A program made the translations under genes and the position numbers. DNA of 64,000 nt from Lachnospiraceae bacterium (lineage in GTDB: Bacteria; Bacillota; Clostridia; Lachnospirales; Lachnospiraceae). Position 1 is the first letter of the stretch. Each line of letters opens with the position of its first letter. The notes beneath the pieces were generated by a model, which made no database searches, was not told where the DNA came from, and saw only the letters and a list, made by a program, of their open reading frames with translations. This document shows positions 1 through 7,494 of the stretch, piece by piece. The DNA lies in NCBI GenBank assembly GCA_017467805.1, contig JAFUKJ010000030.1, positions 1-64,000 on the forward strand, read 5' to 3'.

Positions 1-405
1 ATGGTACAACAAAGGTCAAAGTACTTATAAACAGATTCAACCATCTATACGTACTGCACAAACCTTGTTAGCGCATGCTCCTGAGTAGTCAGACATTCCA
101 AACTGTGACATATGAGGTACAGGCAAAATAATTTAAGCACAAGATATCAAAAACTAGTAAAACCGATATCCTATGCTCGATAAAAGTGTTCCTGTACCCA
201 AAAATCTTATTAAATGGATATAAAATACCTAGATTCGAGGTACCACGACAGGATTTTCGTTACAGTACCTCGTAGGTATTAGCAATATACAAATATAGGG
301 ATAAAACCAAGAGTTAAAGCACCTGTGTATAGGATAAATATGTACCGCAAGCTTTGCTTGGCTGATATGAAAGAACAGGGCATAATGTCTTTCATATCAG
401 CCAGT
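1..405. other. Non-coding region with nested inverted repeats; possible large structured RNA
   Basis: No convincing reading frame covers this stretch on either strand. It holds several complementary arms in nested order: GGTACA (3-8) with TGTACC (341-346); GGTACAGG (116-123) with CCTGTACC (191-198); AATACCTA (224-231) with TAGGTATT (273-280), enclosing CGAGGTAC (236-243) with GTACCTCG (265-272); a small CAAGC/GCTTG hairpin (348-360); and a perfect 16-bp stem (359-374 with 388-403) around a 13-nt loop. That resembles a multibranched RNA closed by the outermost pair. I cannot assign it to a known family and cannot tell the strand. The left edge is cut by the window. Confidence 0.4.
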
Positions 406-471
406 TAAATTAAAATTCAGCTAATTACCTATATAAATGATATGTCCGCATTTATTCTACTTCCTAGGCGT

Positions 472-486
472 GCGCCGTAAGAAGTC
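472..486 (-). repeat. Short dispersed repeat, copy A
   Basis: On the minus strand this reads GACTTCTTACGGCGC followed, after one extra A, by CGCCT. The same 15-mer followed directly by CGCCT occurs at 29369-29383 on the plus strand. Both copies are intergenic. Two copies in 64 kb suggest a small dispersed intergenic element. Confidence 0.5.
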
Positions 487-510
487 AACACCTCCTGATT
501 CATCGTATGC

Positions 511-540
511 AAAAGGCTGTGCCGCAATCGCGACACAGCC
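511..540 (-). terminator. Intrinsic terminator of the first aldolase gene
   Basis: On the minus strand a GC-rich stem (GGCTGTG with CACAGCC, 515-540) is followed by four T. It lies 24 bases past the aldolase stop, which fits rho-independent termination. Confidence 0.8.
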
Positions 541-563
541 TCGAATCATTTCATATAATATAA

Positions 564-1430
564 TTAGTTAGCCTTACCAACAGAACCGAATAATTCCATC
601 TTCTCCTTAACAGTAGCCTTAATAGCCTCTGCACCTGGAGCAAGTAACTTACGTGGGTCAAAGCCCTTACCCTCTAAGTCCTTACCAGCCTCTACATACT
701 TACGAGTAGCTGCTGCGAATGCTAACTGGCACTCTGTGTTAACGTTAATCTTAGCTACACCAAGAGAAATAGCCTTCTTAATCATATCCTCAGGGATACC
801 TGTACCACCGTGAAGAACTAATGGCATCTCACCTGTCTTCTGCTGAACAGCATCAAGTGTCTCAAAGCTAAGACCAGCCCAGTTTGCAGGATACTTACCA
901 TGAATGTTACCGATACCTGCTGCAAGCATATCAACGCCAAGATCAGCGATTGCCTTACACTCTGCTGGGTCTGCACACTCACCAGCACCAACAACACCGT
1001 CTTCTTCTCCACCGATAGAACCAACCTCTGCCTCGATAGAAAGTCCCTTAGCATGAGCTGCTGCTACTAACTCCTTAGTCTTCTCAACGTTCTCCTCGAT
1101 TGAATAGTGAGAACCATCAAACATAACTGAAGAGAAACCAGCCTCGATACACTTATAGCAGTGATCATAGCTGCCGTGATCTAAGTGAAGAGCTACAGGA
1201 ACAGTAATTCCCATCTCCTCAATCATACCGTTTACCATACCAACGATTGTCTTATATCCGCACATATACTTACCAGCACCCTCAGATACACCTAAGATTA
1301 CAGGGCTGTTTAACTCCTGTGCTGTCTGTAAGATAGACTTTGTCCACTCAAGATTGTTAATATTGAACTGACCTACTGCATAGTGGCCTGCTTTTGCTTT
1401 TTTAAGCATTTCTGTAGCTGAAACTAACAT
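564..1430 (-). CDS. fba: Class II fructose-1,6-bisphosphate aldolase
   Basis: Zinc-dependent cytoplasmic aldolase that splits fructose 1,6-bisphosphate into DHAP and glyceraldehyde 3-phosphate, and runs in reverse in gluconeogenesis. The 288-residue protein has the class II signature HLDHG at residues 82-86, with the catalytic Asp84 and a metal ligand His85. Further metal-ligand histidines lie at about 177 (NIHGKYP) and 207 (LHGGTG), and a GSHYS phosphate loop at 107-111. The start is preceded by GGAGG. It has its own promoter and terminator, so it is monocistronic. A second, diverged class II aldolase lies at 12095-13030. A tagatose-bisphosphate aldolase is a possible alternative, but nothing nearby points to that pathway. 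Confidence 0.93.
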   Translation of the reverse strand: MLVSATEMLKKAKAGHYAVGQFNINNLEWTKSILQTAQELNSPVILGVSEGAGKYMCGYKTIVGMVNGMIEEMGITVPVALHLDHGSYDHCYKCIEAGFSSVMFDGSHYSIEENVEKTKELVAAAHAKGLSIEAEVGSIGGEEDGVVGAGECADPAECKAIADLGVDMLAAGIGNIHGKYPANWAGLSFETLDAVQQKTGEMPLVLHGGTGIPEDMIKKAISLGVAKINVNTECQLAFAAATRKYVEAGKDLEGKGFDPRKLLAPGAEAIKATVKEKMELFGSVGKAN

Positions 1431-1476
1431 AATTAAAACCTCCGTTAATTTATTATTTTTTCACTTCGATGTCTAT

Positions 1477-1505
1477 AGTATAACCTTTTCATTCCATCTT
1501 GTAAA
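1477..1505 (-). promoter_or_regulatory. Sigma-A promoter of the first aldolase gene
   Basis: On the minus strand, TTTACA (1505-1500), a 17-bp spacer and TATACT (1482-1477) stand about 47 bases before the start codon. Spacing and boxes fit a strong housekeeping promoter. Confidence 0.65.
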
Positions 1506-1535
1506 TAAAATTGTCATTTTTTTAACGTTATCTTT

Positions 1536-3293
1536 TTAACTTTCAAAAAATCTTACGCAGACACCACCTGCCTGTAACACACCATCTGCAAGCTTCTGCG
1601 AGAACAAAATCTCACCTTGCTCAGGCCGTAAAAGCTTTACATCTTCCGTACTGCTGTTTACAACAATCTCAAGCTTCTCACTCCAGCCCATCTTCCAGAA
1701 CTGAATCACTCTTGGATTCTCATATTCGGATGGAAAATGGAAATTACGCTCGCGCATAAGCGGCTGTGACTTTCTAAGTGCAATCAGTTCACGCATAAAA
1801 TCAATACGCTCATCAAATACGCCACTCTCTATCTTATCCCAAGGCATACATCTGCGGCAATCAGGGTCAAAGCCACCCTCCATACCGATTTCCGTACCAT
1901 AATAAATACAGGTGCTTCCTGGCATGGTAAATAAAAGTGTCAGCAATGCGCGATACTCTTCCTCATTCTTCACCACATTACGCAGTCTGATGGTATCATG
2001 AGAATCCAGCATATTAAACAGTACATCATTGGTCTGCTGCATATAGTTTGTGTAGCAGCGATTGACCATATACTCAAAATCCTCTCCTGTCAGACTCTCA
2101 TCAATAAAGAAGTCCTTCATACTGCCTGCCAAAGGATAATTCATTACCGCGTCATATTCATCGCCGCGAAGCCATGCAATCGCATCATGCCAGATTTCTC
2201 CCAAAATATAAATATCAGGCTTGATTGCCTTCAACGCCGCGCGAAGCTCCTTGCAGAAGGTATGAGAAATCTCATTTGCAACATCAATACGAATACCATC
2301 TACATCGTATTTGCGCACCCAGTCGCACACAACACCAATCAAATACTCTCTTACCTTGGGATGATTGGTATTGAGCTTTGGCATACTGTCAAAGAAAGCA
2401 AAGGTATATAACTGCCCCTTCTTCGCTGCCCCCTTCTCAAGCGGCCATTCATTAATCATAAACCAATCATAATATTCAGACTGTGGTCCCTTCTCCAACA
2501 CATCCTGCCACGGCTTGAAATAAAAACCGCTATGATTAAACACTGCATCCAGCATAATACGAATGCCTTTACTGTGAGCGCTCTGTACAAGTGTCTTCAT
2601 TAACAACTCGTTTCCAAAATGAGGGTCAATATTTTCATAATCTGTAGTATCGTACTTGTGATTTGAAGGCGACTCATTGATTGGAGTCAGGTAAATTCCT
2701 GTGATACCAAGCTTCTGCAAATAATCCAGCTTATCCAGAATCCCCTGCAAATCGCCACCATATAAGTCACGATTTTCTATCGGCTTATCTGCATTCCATT
2801 CCAAAACATTTTCAGGATTGATATCTGGATTACCATTGCAGAATCTGTCAGGGAAAATCTGATACCAAATGGTTTCATTTACCCAATATGGTGTCTTATT
2901 CACATCAGAAGGATTCAGCCAAGGCATGGTAAAACACTGACGGCTTCTGCCGCTAAGCTGCATCTGTTCCTCACTGACAAAGCCATCCTCAAAATAATAC
3001 CACTTCTCGTCCTTAGTAATCAGCTCAAAGTAATACTTCAAACGCTTAAACTCAGGCACGATGGTCGTCGTCCACCAAAGCTGATTCTTCAAACGCTTCT
3101 TATATGGAATACCTGCCTTATCACCTGTCCATTCCTCACCACCGCCAAGGATACCGTTTGCAAAAGGGTCGCCATAAATGATATTGACCTCCTTTACATC
3201 ATACCCAGTCTTTATATTAATAATTAACTGATTCTCGTCCAATGCGTAACAATAGTTGTCTGTTGCTCTGTGAAATACTGCTCCAAATTCCAT
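1536..3293 (-). CDS. GH13 neopullulanase / cyclomaltodextrinase-type alpha-glucanase
   Basis: Cytoplasmic alpha-glucanase acting on malto-oligosaccharides, cyclodextrins or pullulan fragments. Numbered from the chosen start (585 residues), an N-terminal beta-sandwich of CBM34 type covers about 1-125, followed by the TIM barrel. The catalytic set is visible: nucleophile Asp337 in GIRIDVAN, acid/base Glu366 in ILGEIWHD, and the third Asp433 in LDSHDT. There is no signal peptide. The ATG at 3293 is preferred over the in-frame upstream ATG at 3320 because AGGTG stands five bases ahead of it. The promoter carries a CcpA-like palindrome, so catabolite repression or MalR-like control is likely. Exact substrate preference cannot be read from sequence. 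Confidence 0.88.
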   Translation of the reverse strand: MEFGAVFHRATDNYCYALDENQLIINIKTGYDVKEVNIIYGDPFANGILGGGEEWTGDKAGIPYKKRLKNQLWWTTTIVPEFKRLKYYFELITKDEKWYYFEDGFVSEEQMQLSGRSRQCFTMPWLNPSDVNKTPYWVNETIWYQIFPDRFCNGNPDINPENVLEWNADKPIENRDLYGGDLQGILDKLDYLQKLGITGIYLTPINESPSNHKYDTTDYENIDPHFGNELLMKTLVQSAHSKGIRIMLDAVFNHSGFYFKPWQDVLEKGPQSEYYDWFMINEWPLEKGAAKKGQLYTFAFFDSMPKLNTNHPKVREYLIGVVCDWVRKYDVDGIRIDVANEISHTFCKELRAALKAIKPDIYILGEIWHDAIAWLRGDEYDAVMNYPLAGSMKDFFIDESLTGEDFEYMVNRCYTNYMQQTNDVLFNMLDSHDTIRLRNVVKNEEEYRALLTLLFTMPGSTCIYYGTEIGMEGGFDPDCRRCMPWDKIESGVFDERIDFMRELIALRKSQPLMRERNFHFPSEYENPRVIQFWKMGWSEKLEIVVNSSTEDVKLLRPEQGEILFSQKLADGVLQAGGVCVRFFES

Positions 3294-3388
3294 AGTAACA
3301 CCTAACCTTTCCATCAGCATTCAATTACTGATGCTCTTATTACTTTTATTCCCATAATTTCTTTATTTATCAATTGGAAATATCGCTC

Positions 3389-3402
3389 GGAAAACGTTTT
3401 CC
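3389..3402. promoter_or_regulatory. Perfect 14-bp LacI-family operator (cre-like) before the GH13 gene
   Basis: GGAAAACGTTTTCC is a perfect palindrome with the central CG typical of LacI-family and CcpA (cre) operators. It lies just downstream of the predicted GH13 promoter, about +9 to +22, a roadblock position. CcpA with Crh/HPr-Ser-P, or a MalR-type regulator, could bind it. Confidence 0.7.
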
Positions 3403-3417
3403 AAATCGCTTTTTGTT

Positions 3418-3446
3418 ATCATACACCCTTTTGTAAAATAAAGCAA
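3418..3446 (-). promoter_or_regulatory. Promoter of the GH13 gene
   Basis: On the minus strand TTGCTT (3446-3441), a 17-bp spacer and TATGAT (3423-3418) form a sigma-A-like promoter whose start would fall near 3411, directly before the 3389-3402 palindrome. Confidence 0.55.
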
Positions 3447-3514
3447 GTACTTTCTTACTACAACCAATCCTAACATCACCTCATTATAACAAGCTTCTAT
3501 CACTGTTCCTTGTT

Positions 3515-3551
3515 GTTCATATTGCAATTCATATTGTAGTGCAATATGAAC
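3515..3551. repeat. 12-bp perfect inverted repeat in the divergent intergenic region
   Basis: GTTCATATTGCA (3515-3526) and TGCAATATGAAC (3540-3551) are exact complements around 13 bases. The spacer contains another TTCATATTG, so three copies of the half-site lie in 37 bp. It sits between the GH13 promoter and the plus-strand promoter at 3565. A regulator-binding site is likelier than a terminator because no T-run follows on either side. Confidence 0.45.
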
Positions 3552-3564
3552 AGAAATGTTCTAC

Positions 3565-3690
3565 TTGACTTCCATAGTCGAATATTGTATCTTTTTTATG
3601 TAATAGAAAAGTGCTCGAAAGTGGTGGAATTTAAACAAGAATCAGTTGTACTGATTCTTGCGAAGTGTTGCCGCTGGGCAACACTTTTTT
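3565..3690 (+). ncRNA. Candidate ~90-nt RNA with its own promoter and terminator
   Basis: TTGACT (3565-3570), a 17-bp spacer and TATCTT (3588-3593) look like a promoter, giving a start near 3600. The transcript would contain a 10-bp perfect hairpin (3636-3660, loop TTGTA), then a 9-bp hairpin AGTGTTGCC/GGCAACACT (3664-3685, loop GCTG) running into TTTTTT. The latter is a textbook intrinsic terminator. No plausible protein is encoded. It could be a stand-alone small RNA, or an upstream attenuator in the leader of the glycine riboswitch that begins only about 50 bases later. I recognise no RNA family. Confidence 0.5.
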
Positions 3691-3699
3691 ATGAAGTTA

Positions 3700-3872
3700 A
3701 TAACACATATGAAGCTTGCAGAACTGACAGGGACTGTGAGCGGATGTAACTCTGGAGAAGCTCACTTGTGGGTGCCGAAGGGGCAAGGCATTATGCTAAT
3801 CTCTCAGGCAAAAGGACAGAGAAGATACTAATAATCTTTGATGTTGGACAGAGTTTTATACTCTGTTTTTTT
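3700..3872 (+). promoter_or_regulatory. Glycine riboswitch with intrinsic terminator, upstream of the AGCS symporter
   Basis: The conserved gcvT-type aptamer core is plain: P1 strands CTCTG (3750-3754) and CAGAG (3817-3821), GGAGA pairing with TCTCT, GCCGAAGGGGCAA (3773-3785) and CTCTCAGGCAAAAGGAC (3801-3817). Only one full aptamer is visible; about 50 bases ahead may be a degenerate 5' ghost aptamer. An expression platform follows: ACAGAG (3848-3853), loop, CTCTGT (3861-3866) and seven T. The 5' arm of that terminator repeats GGACAGAG from the aptamer's P1 3' strand, so the two can compete for the same partner. Control of an amino-acid symporter fits. Confidence 0.88.
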
Positions 3873-3928
3873 AATGCACATTTTTTGTTCTTACTCTAGG
3901 AAAAATAATTAATATGAAGGAGATAACT

Positions 3929-5371
3929 ATGTGGGAGAATTTTAATGAAATCTTAGTAAAGATTGATGACTTTGTATGGGGTGTACCTCTTATGGTGCTC
4001 ATTATGGCAGGCGGTCTTTTGCTGACATTGCGTTTGGGCGTATTACAGGTTAGAAGATTACCACTCGCTCTTAAGTGGATGGTAAAGAACGAAGAAGGCG
4101 GTGAGGGTGAGGTTTCCTCATTCGGCGCACTTTGTACAGCACTTTCAGCTACTATCGGAACAGGTAACATCGTAGGTGTTGCTACTGCAGTTTGTGCAGG
4201 TGGTCCTGGTGCTTTGTTCTGGATGATTGTTGCTGCATTCCTTGGAATGGCAACAAAATATGCAGAGGGACTTTTAGCCGTTAAGTATCGTGTGATTGAC
4301 GAGAATAATCATTCTCTTGGTGGACCTTTCTATTACATAGAGCAGGGTATGGGTAAGAACTTTAAGTGGCTTGCTAAACTATTTGCAATCTTTGGTGTAT
4401 GTGCAGGTTTACTTGGAATTGGTACAATTACTCAGGTAAGTGGTATTGCATCAGCAGTTCAGGGATTCTTTGACCCTAATAATACAAATACTGTTGCTAT
4501 TCCAGTTATCGGTGAATACTCATGGGCTACTATCATTGCAGCTATTTTAGTTACACTTTGCGTTGCCATGGTTCTTATTGGTGGTATTCAGAGAATCACT
4601 AAGGTTTCAGAGATCATTGTTCCTTTTATGGCAATCCTTTATGTTGTATTCTGTCTTATCTTGATTATTACGAATATTACAGAGGTTCCATCTGCTATTG
4701 TTACAATCGTTAAGGGTGCGTTTAATCCTCAGGCTGTAACTGGTGGTATTGTAGGTTCTATGCTTGTTGCTATGCAGAAGGGTGTTGCAAGAGGTATCTT
4801 CTCTAATGAAGCTGGTCTTGGTTCTGCACCTATTGCAGCAGCAGCTGCTAAGACAAACAGTCCTGTTCGCCAGGGACTTGTTTCTATGACAGGTGTATTT
4901 ATTGATACAATTATCATCTGTACTATGACAGGTCTTTCTATCGTAGTAACAGGTGCTTGGCAGGTAGAAGGCTTAGAGGGTGTGCAGGTAACATCCTACG
5001 CATTCCAGAATGGTCTTCCATTCTCAACACAGGTATCTGCATTTGCACTTATGCTTTGCCTTGTATTCTTTGCATTTACTACGATTCTTGGTTGGGACTA
5101 CTACTCAGAGAGATGTCTTGAGTATCTTACCAAAAAGAACATGAAAGCCATCAAGGTATACAGATGGTTATACATCATCGCTGTATTCATTGGACCATTC
5201 CTTACAGTATCTGCTGTATGGACAATTGCTGATATCTTTAACGGACTTATGGCGATTCCAAACATGATTGCATTGTTTGCATTAAGCGGTGTGGTTGCTA
5301 AGGAGACTAAAGAGTTTTTCAAGAACTTTAAGAAAGAAAATGAAATAGATGAAATGAAGAAGGGCGCCTAA
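3929..5371 (+). CDS. AGCS-family sodium:alanine/glycine symporter
   Basis: Integral membrane cation symporter of the alanine/glycine:cation family, here probably taking up glycine. About 480 residues with some ten or more hydrophobic helices. The family signature ALSATIGTGNIVGVATAV lies near residues 70-90, and NEAGLGSAPIAAAAA sits in the middle of the chain. Translation should begin at 3929: the upstream in-frame ATG at 3914 is immediately followed by the AAGGAG that serves as ribosome binding site for the second ATG. A glycine riboswitch precedes it, which supports glycine as substrate and glycine-dependent attenuation. No other gene shares the transcript. Confidence 0.92.
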   Translation: MWENFNEILVKIDDFVWGVPLMVLIMAGGLLLTLRLGVLQVRRLPLALKWMVKNEEGGEGEVSSFGALCTALSATIGTGNIVGVATAVCAGGPGALFWMIVAAFLGMATKYAEGLLAVKYRVIDENNHSLGGPFYYIEQGMGKNFKWLAKLFAIFGVCAGLLGIGTITQVSGIASAVQGFFDPNNTNTVAIPVIGEYSWATIIAAILVTLCVAMVLIGGIQRITKVSEIIVPFMAILYVVFCLILIITNITEVPSAIVTIVKGAFNPQAVTGGIVGSMLVAMQKGVARGIFSNEAGLGSAPIAAAAAKTNSPVRQGLVSMTGVFIDTIIICTMTGLSIVVTGAWQVEGLEGVQVTSYAFQNGLPFSTQVSAFALMLCLVFFAFTTILGWDYYSERCLEYLTKKNMKAIKVYRWLYIIAVFIGPFLTVSAVWTIADIFNGLMAIPNMIALFALSGVVAKETKEFFKNFKKENEIDEMKKGA

Positions 5372-5380
5372 TTGGCGCCC
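5362..5380 (+). terminator. GC-rich hairpin overlapping the symporter stop codon
   Basis: GGGCGCC and GGCGCCC form a 7-bp stem whose loop contains the TAA stop. The following bases (TCATATACC) are not a T-run, so it is a weak terminator or an mRNA 3'-end stabilizer. Confidence 0.5.
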
Positions 5381-5417
5381 TCATATACCTAAAACAATAG
5401 CCATTTCAGCATTACCA

Positions 5418-6569
5418 TTACTTTATTGTCACATGAAGAATTTTTAGTTTTGGTTGCTGAATAGTATCCTTATCTACTATCTCGCAATATATATCTCCTG
5501 TTGACGATTGAAATGTAAATAACATAATTGTATTATTATCCAATAATTCTAATTTCCCATATTGTTTATTTATCAGATCATAACAGTATAATCCTTCTTG
5601 TTCTCCATAGCTATTCACTATCATGTATTGATCTAATAACGCATACGAAAACAAATCCTCTATTTCGATTACTTCTTTTTCCTCATTTTCAAAGACATAG
5701 CTATATATCTTTTCAGGCTGCAATTCATTACCTTCAGACCAAATACATCTCGTTCTATCCGATATAGGTTTGCATACTGTAGAATCACATGATAAATACT
5801 GCACTTGTTTGAATGTGTCCACTTCGTTACTCACAATATCGTATCCCTTTATTTTATTTGCTCGATATGTTGTTATAATCCCTTCATCTATAGCAACATG
5901 CTCATATGGCGAAGCCAAATCACACTCTTCTACTACTACATCTGTCTTTCCACTTTGTATATTATATTGCTTTAAACATGTGCTACCATTCCGATTCTGA
6001 TCATACCAATACAGATTATCCTCTATTAAATTTGGCGTAATAGACCAAAATCCACCAGAACCTTCTTCTGAACTCACTATTACTTTCGGATTATTCAATA
6101 TTTCCAGTTCCAGACATCTGATATTCCAGGTATTTTCCACATACTCCTCCCATATAACGTATCTTCCGTTACATCGGATATCCGTTACATTAATGCACCG
6201 TTCTTCATGATATTGATATAATATTTTATCTTCTCCACTTTCAGAGTCATATACTCGCACTTGTGTATTATACTCTGGAGCAAATTCTTTTGCATCTGTT
6301 TCTGTTTTATTAGTCATATAATCCGAAAAATCAACTAAATAATATACCTTATCCTGATATACACAAAAATTACCACAACTACTATTTATCGGTGTTTCAA
6401 ACTCTATTACATTCACCCGAAGATTACTCCATATATCAGGATTATATGTATATGAATATTTACAGAATTCTTCCTTTTCTAATACTACTTCTTTACTCTT
6501 CTCCTTCCATTGAAAAGCAACAACAATCAAACATAAAAATATTAAAATACTATAAATCCACTTTTTCAT
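5418..6569 (-). CDS. Membrane-anchored extracellular protein, probable beta-propeller
   Basis: Unnamed 383-residue protein. Residues 1-20 form a hydrophobic segment after MKK with no clear lipobox cysteine, so it is probably a membrane anchor. The rest looks extracellular: repeated blocks of about 45-50 residues with aromatic-rich strands such as 'VYYLVDFSD', 'NLYWYDQNR' and 'LYCYDLINK', as in TolB-like or DUF5050-like propellers. I see no enzyme motif. It starts 20 bases after the stop of the C39-like protease gene with a ribosome site AAAGGGAG, so the two form an operon. Its placement beside the LytTR system suggests a target or partner of that system. Confidence 0.6.
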   Translation of the reverse strand: MKKWIYSILIFLCLIVVAFQWKEKSKEVVLEKEEFCKYSYTYNPDIWSNLRVNVIEFETPINSSCGNFCVYQDKVYYLVDFSDYMTNKTETDAKEFAPEYNTQVRVYDSESGEDKILYQYHEERCINVTDIRCNGRYVIWEEYVENTWNIRCLELEILNNPKVIVSSEEGSGGFWSITPNLIEDNLYWYDQNRNGSTCLKQYNIQSGKTDVVVEECDLASPYEHVAIDEGIITTYRANKIKGYDIVSNEVDTFKQVQYLSCDSTVCKPISDRTRCIWSEGNELQPEKIYSYVFENEEKEVIEIEDLFSYALLDQYMIVNSYGEQEGLYCYDLINKQYGKLELLDNNTIMLFTFQSSTGDIYCEIVDKDTIQQPKLKILHVTIK

Positions 6570-6589
6570 GGATACATTCTCCCTTTATA

Positions 6590-7348
6590 CTAATATATCA
6601 TATATCTATTTGTTTCTGCATTGATTGTATTATATGCCTCTTCCAACGTTACAATATGCACACCGTAATATTCAGGATTGTAATTGCAATCGACAATACG
6701 CACTTTATCTGTGGTTCTATTAATATAATCAACACTCAAATAATGGTTAAGGTCTTTTCCACCGTAATACGTTAAATATTTTGTTTTTGCATGAAGCACC
6801 ACTGGTTTACAATTAGTAAGCGATCTCGCAATGTTATCTTCAAAGGTATTTATTGTCATGTTTTTTCCAACTTCATAAATATATCTTTGTGAACCTTTAT
6901 TATATTCATTTAACGCATTTCTCAACTGATATACAATCAAATGTCCTTGTCCATCTACATTATACTTTGCATCCAGTGTACTGATTTTGGCAGAATTATC
7001 CTCACCAGGTACATTTCCAGCACTTCCCAACCCATACAATGTTTGCAATGCTGTTGTAGTACCACAATTGTACGTTTTGGTCTGTTTTATATTAGTAACA
7101 TACTGATAGCATTCATTACCACCGCCGCCTCTCATCATTTTTCTATATCTACTATTTAATACATCTTCAATAAATTCTTCGGCGTATTCTTCTCCATATT
7201 CTTGAAGCATCATGCAAAACTGCTCATCATTTTGATACTCTTTATATATTTCTTCTTTTTCAGTCAATGTGTATTCTGCCGCATTTACCACCGATGCGTT
7301 CCCCATGATACACATTATCAATACTATTCCTATTATTTTTTTATACAT
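6590..7348 (-). CDS. Secreted C39-like (papain-fold) cysteine protease
   Basis: About 252 residues with a signal peptide ending near VNAA-E. A helical, Glu-rich stretch (about 25-70) and a GGGG hinge (about 74-77) precede a C39_2-type catalytic domain: Gln89 and Cys95 in KQTKTYNCGTTTALQ, His202 in LNHYLSVDY and Asp220 in IVDCNYN. Those are the oxyanion Gln and the catalytic triad. The ATG at 7348 is chosen over 7357 because AAGGA overlaps the first ATG and is correctly spaced for the second. The protease is free-standing, not fused to an ABC exporter as in bacteriocin transporters. The substrate is unknown; the short GG-containing peptide encoded 340 bases upstream is an attractive candidate. 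Confidence 0.75.
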   Translation of the reverse strand: MYKKIIGIVLIMCIMGNASVVNAAEYTLTEKEEIYKEYQNDEQFCMMLQEYGEEYAEEFIEDVLNSRYRKMMRGGGGNECYQYVTNIKQTKTYNCGTTTALQTLYGLGSAGNVPGEDNSAKISTLDAKYNVDGQGHLIVYQLRNALNEYNKGSQRYIYEVGKNMTINTFEDNIARSLTNCKPVVLHAKTKYLTYYGGKDLNHYLSVDYINRTTDKVRIVDCNYNPEYYGVHIVTLEEAYNTINAETNRYMIY

Positions 7349-7431
7349 TATGTTCATCCTTTCTTTTTTATTTCTAATAAGTATTTGCGGAAGGTCACGC
7401 TTATTTCTATCAGATATGATTTTTTATCACA

Positions 7432-7494
7432 GAATTCGTACCAGCGCACGAATTCATCCATGTTTGGTATAATGATTGCGAACGAATTTTGCAA
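7432..7494 (-). promoter_or_regulatory. Promoter region of the protease operon with an inverted repeat
   Basis: On the minus strand TTGCAA (7494-7489), 17 bp and TATACC (7471-7466) form a likely promoter. Immediately downstream GAATTCGT (7432-7439) and ACGAATTC (7448-7455) are an 8-bp inverted repeat near the transcription start, a possible operator or 5' hairpin. I did not find the LytTR direct repeat seen at 7809 here. Confidence 0.4.

Noticed and set aside
1-405. tmRNA, RNase P RNA or group II intron
   Set aside because: No tRNA-like ends, no RNase P conserved core, and no intron domain V or reverse transcriptase is visible.
3601-3690. ZTP riboswitch or tRNA-Leu fragment (GCCGCTGGGCA and AGTGGTGGAAT resemble parts of them)
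   Set aside because: The other conserved ZTP elements and a cloverleaf cannot be formed; the GCCGCTGGGC string is explained by the terminator stem and loop.
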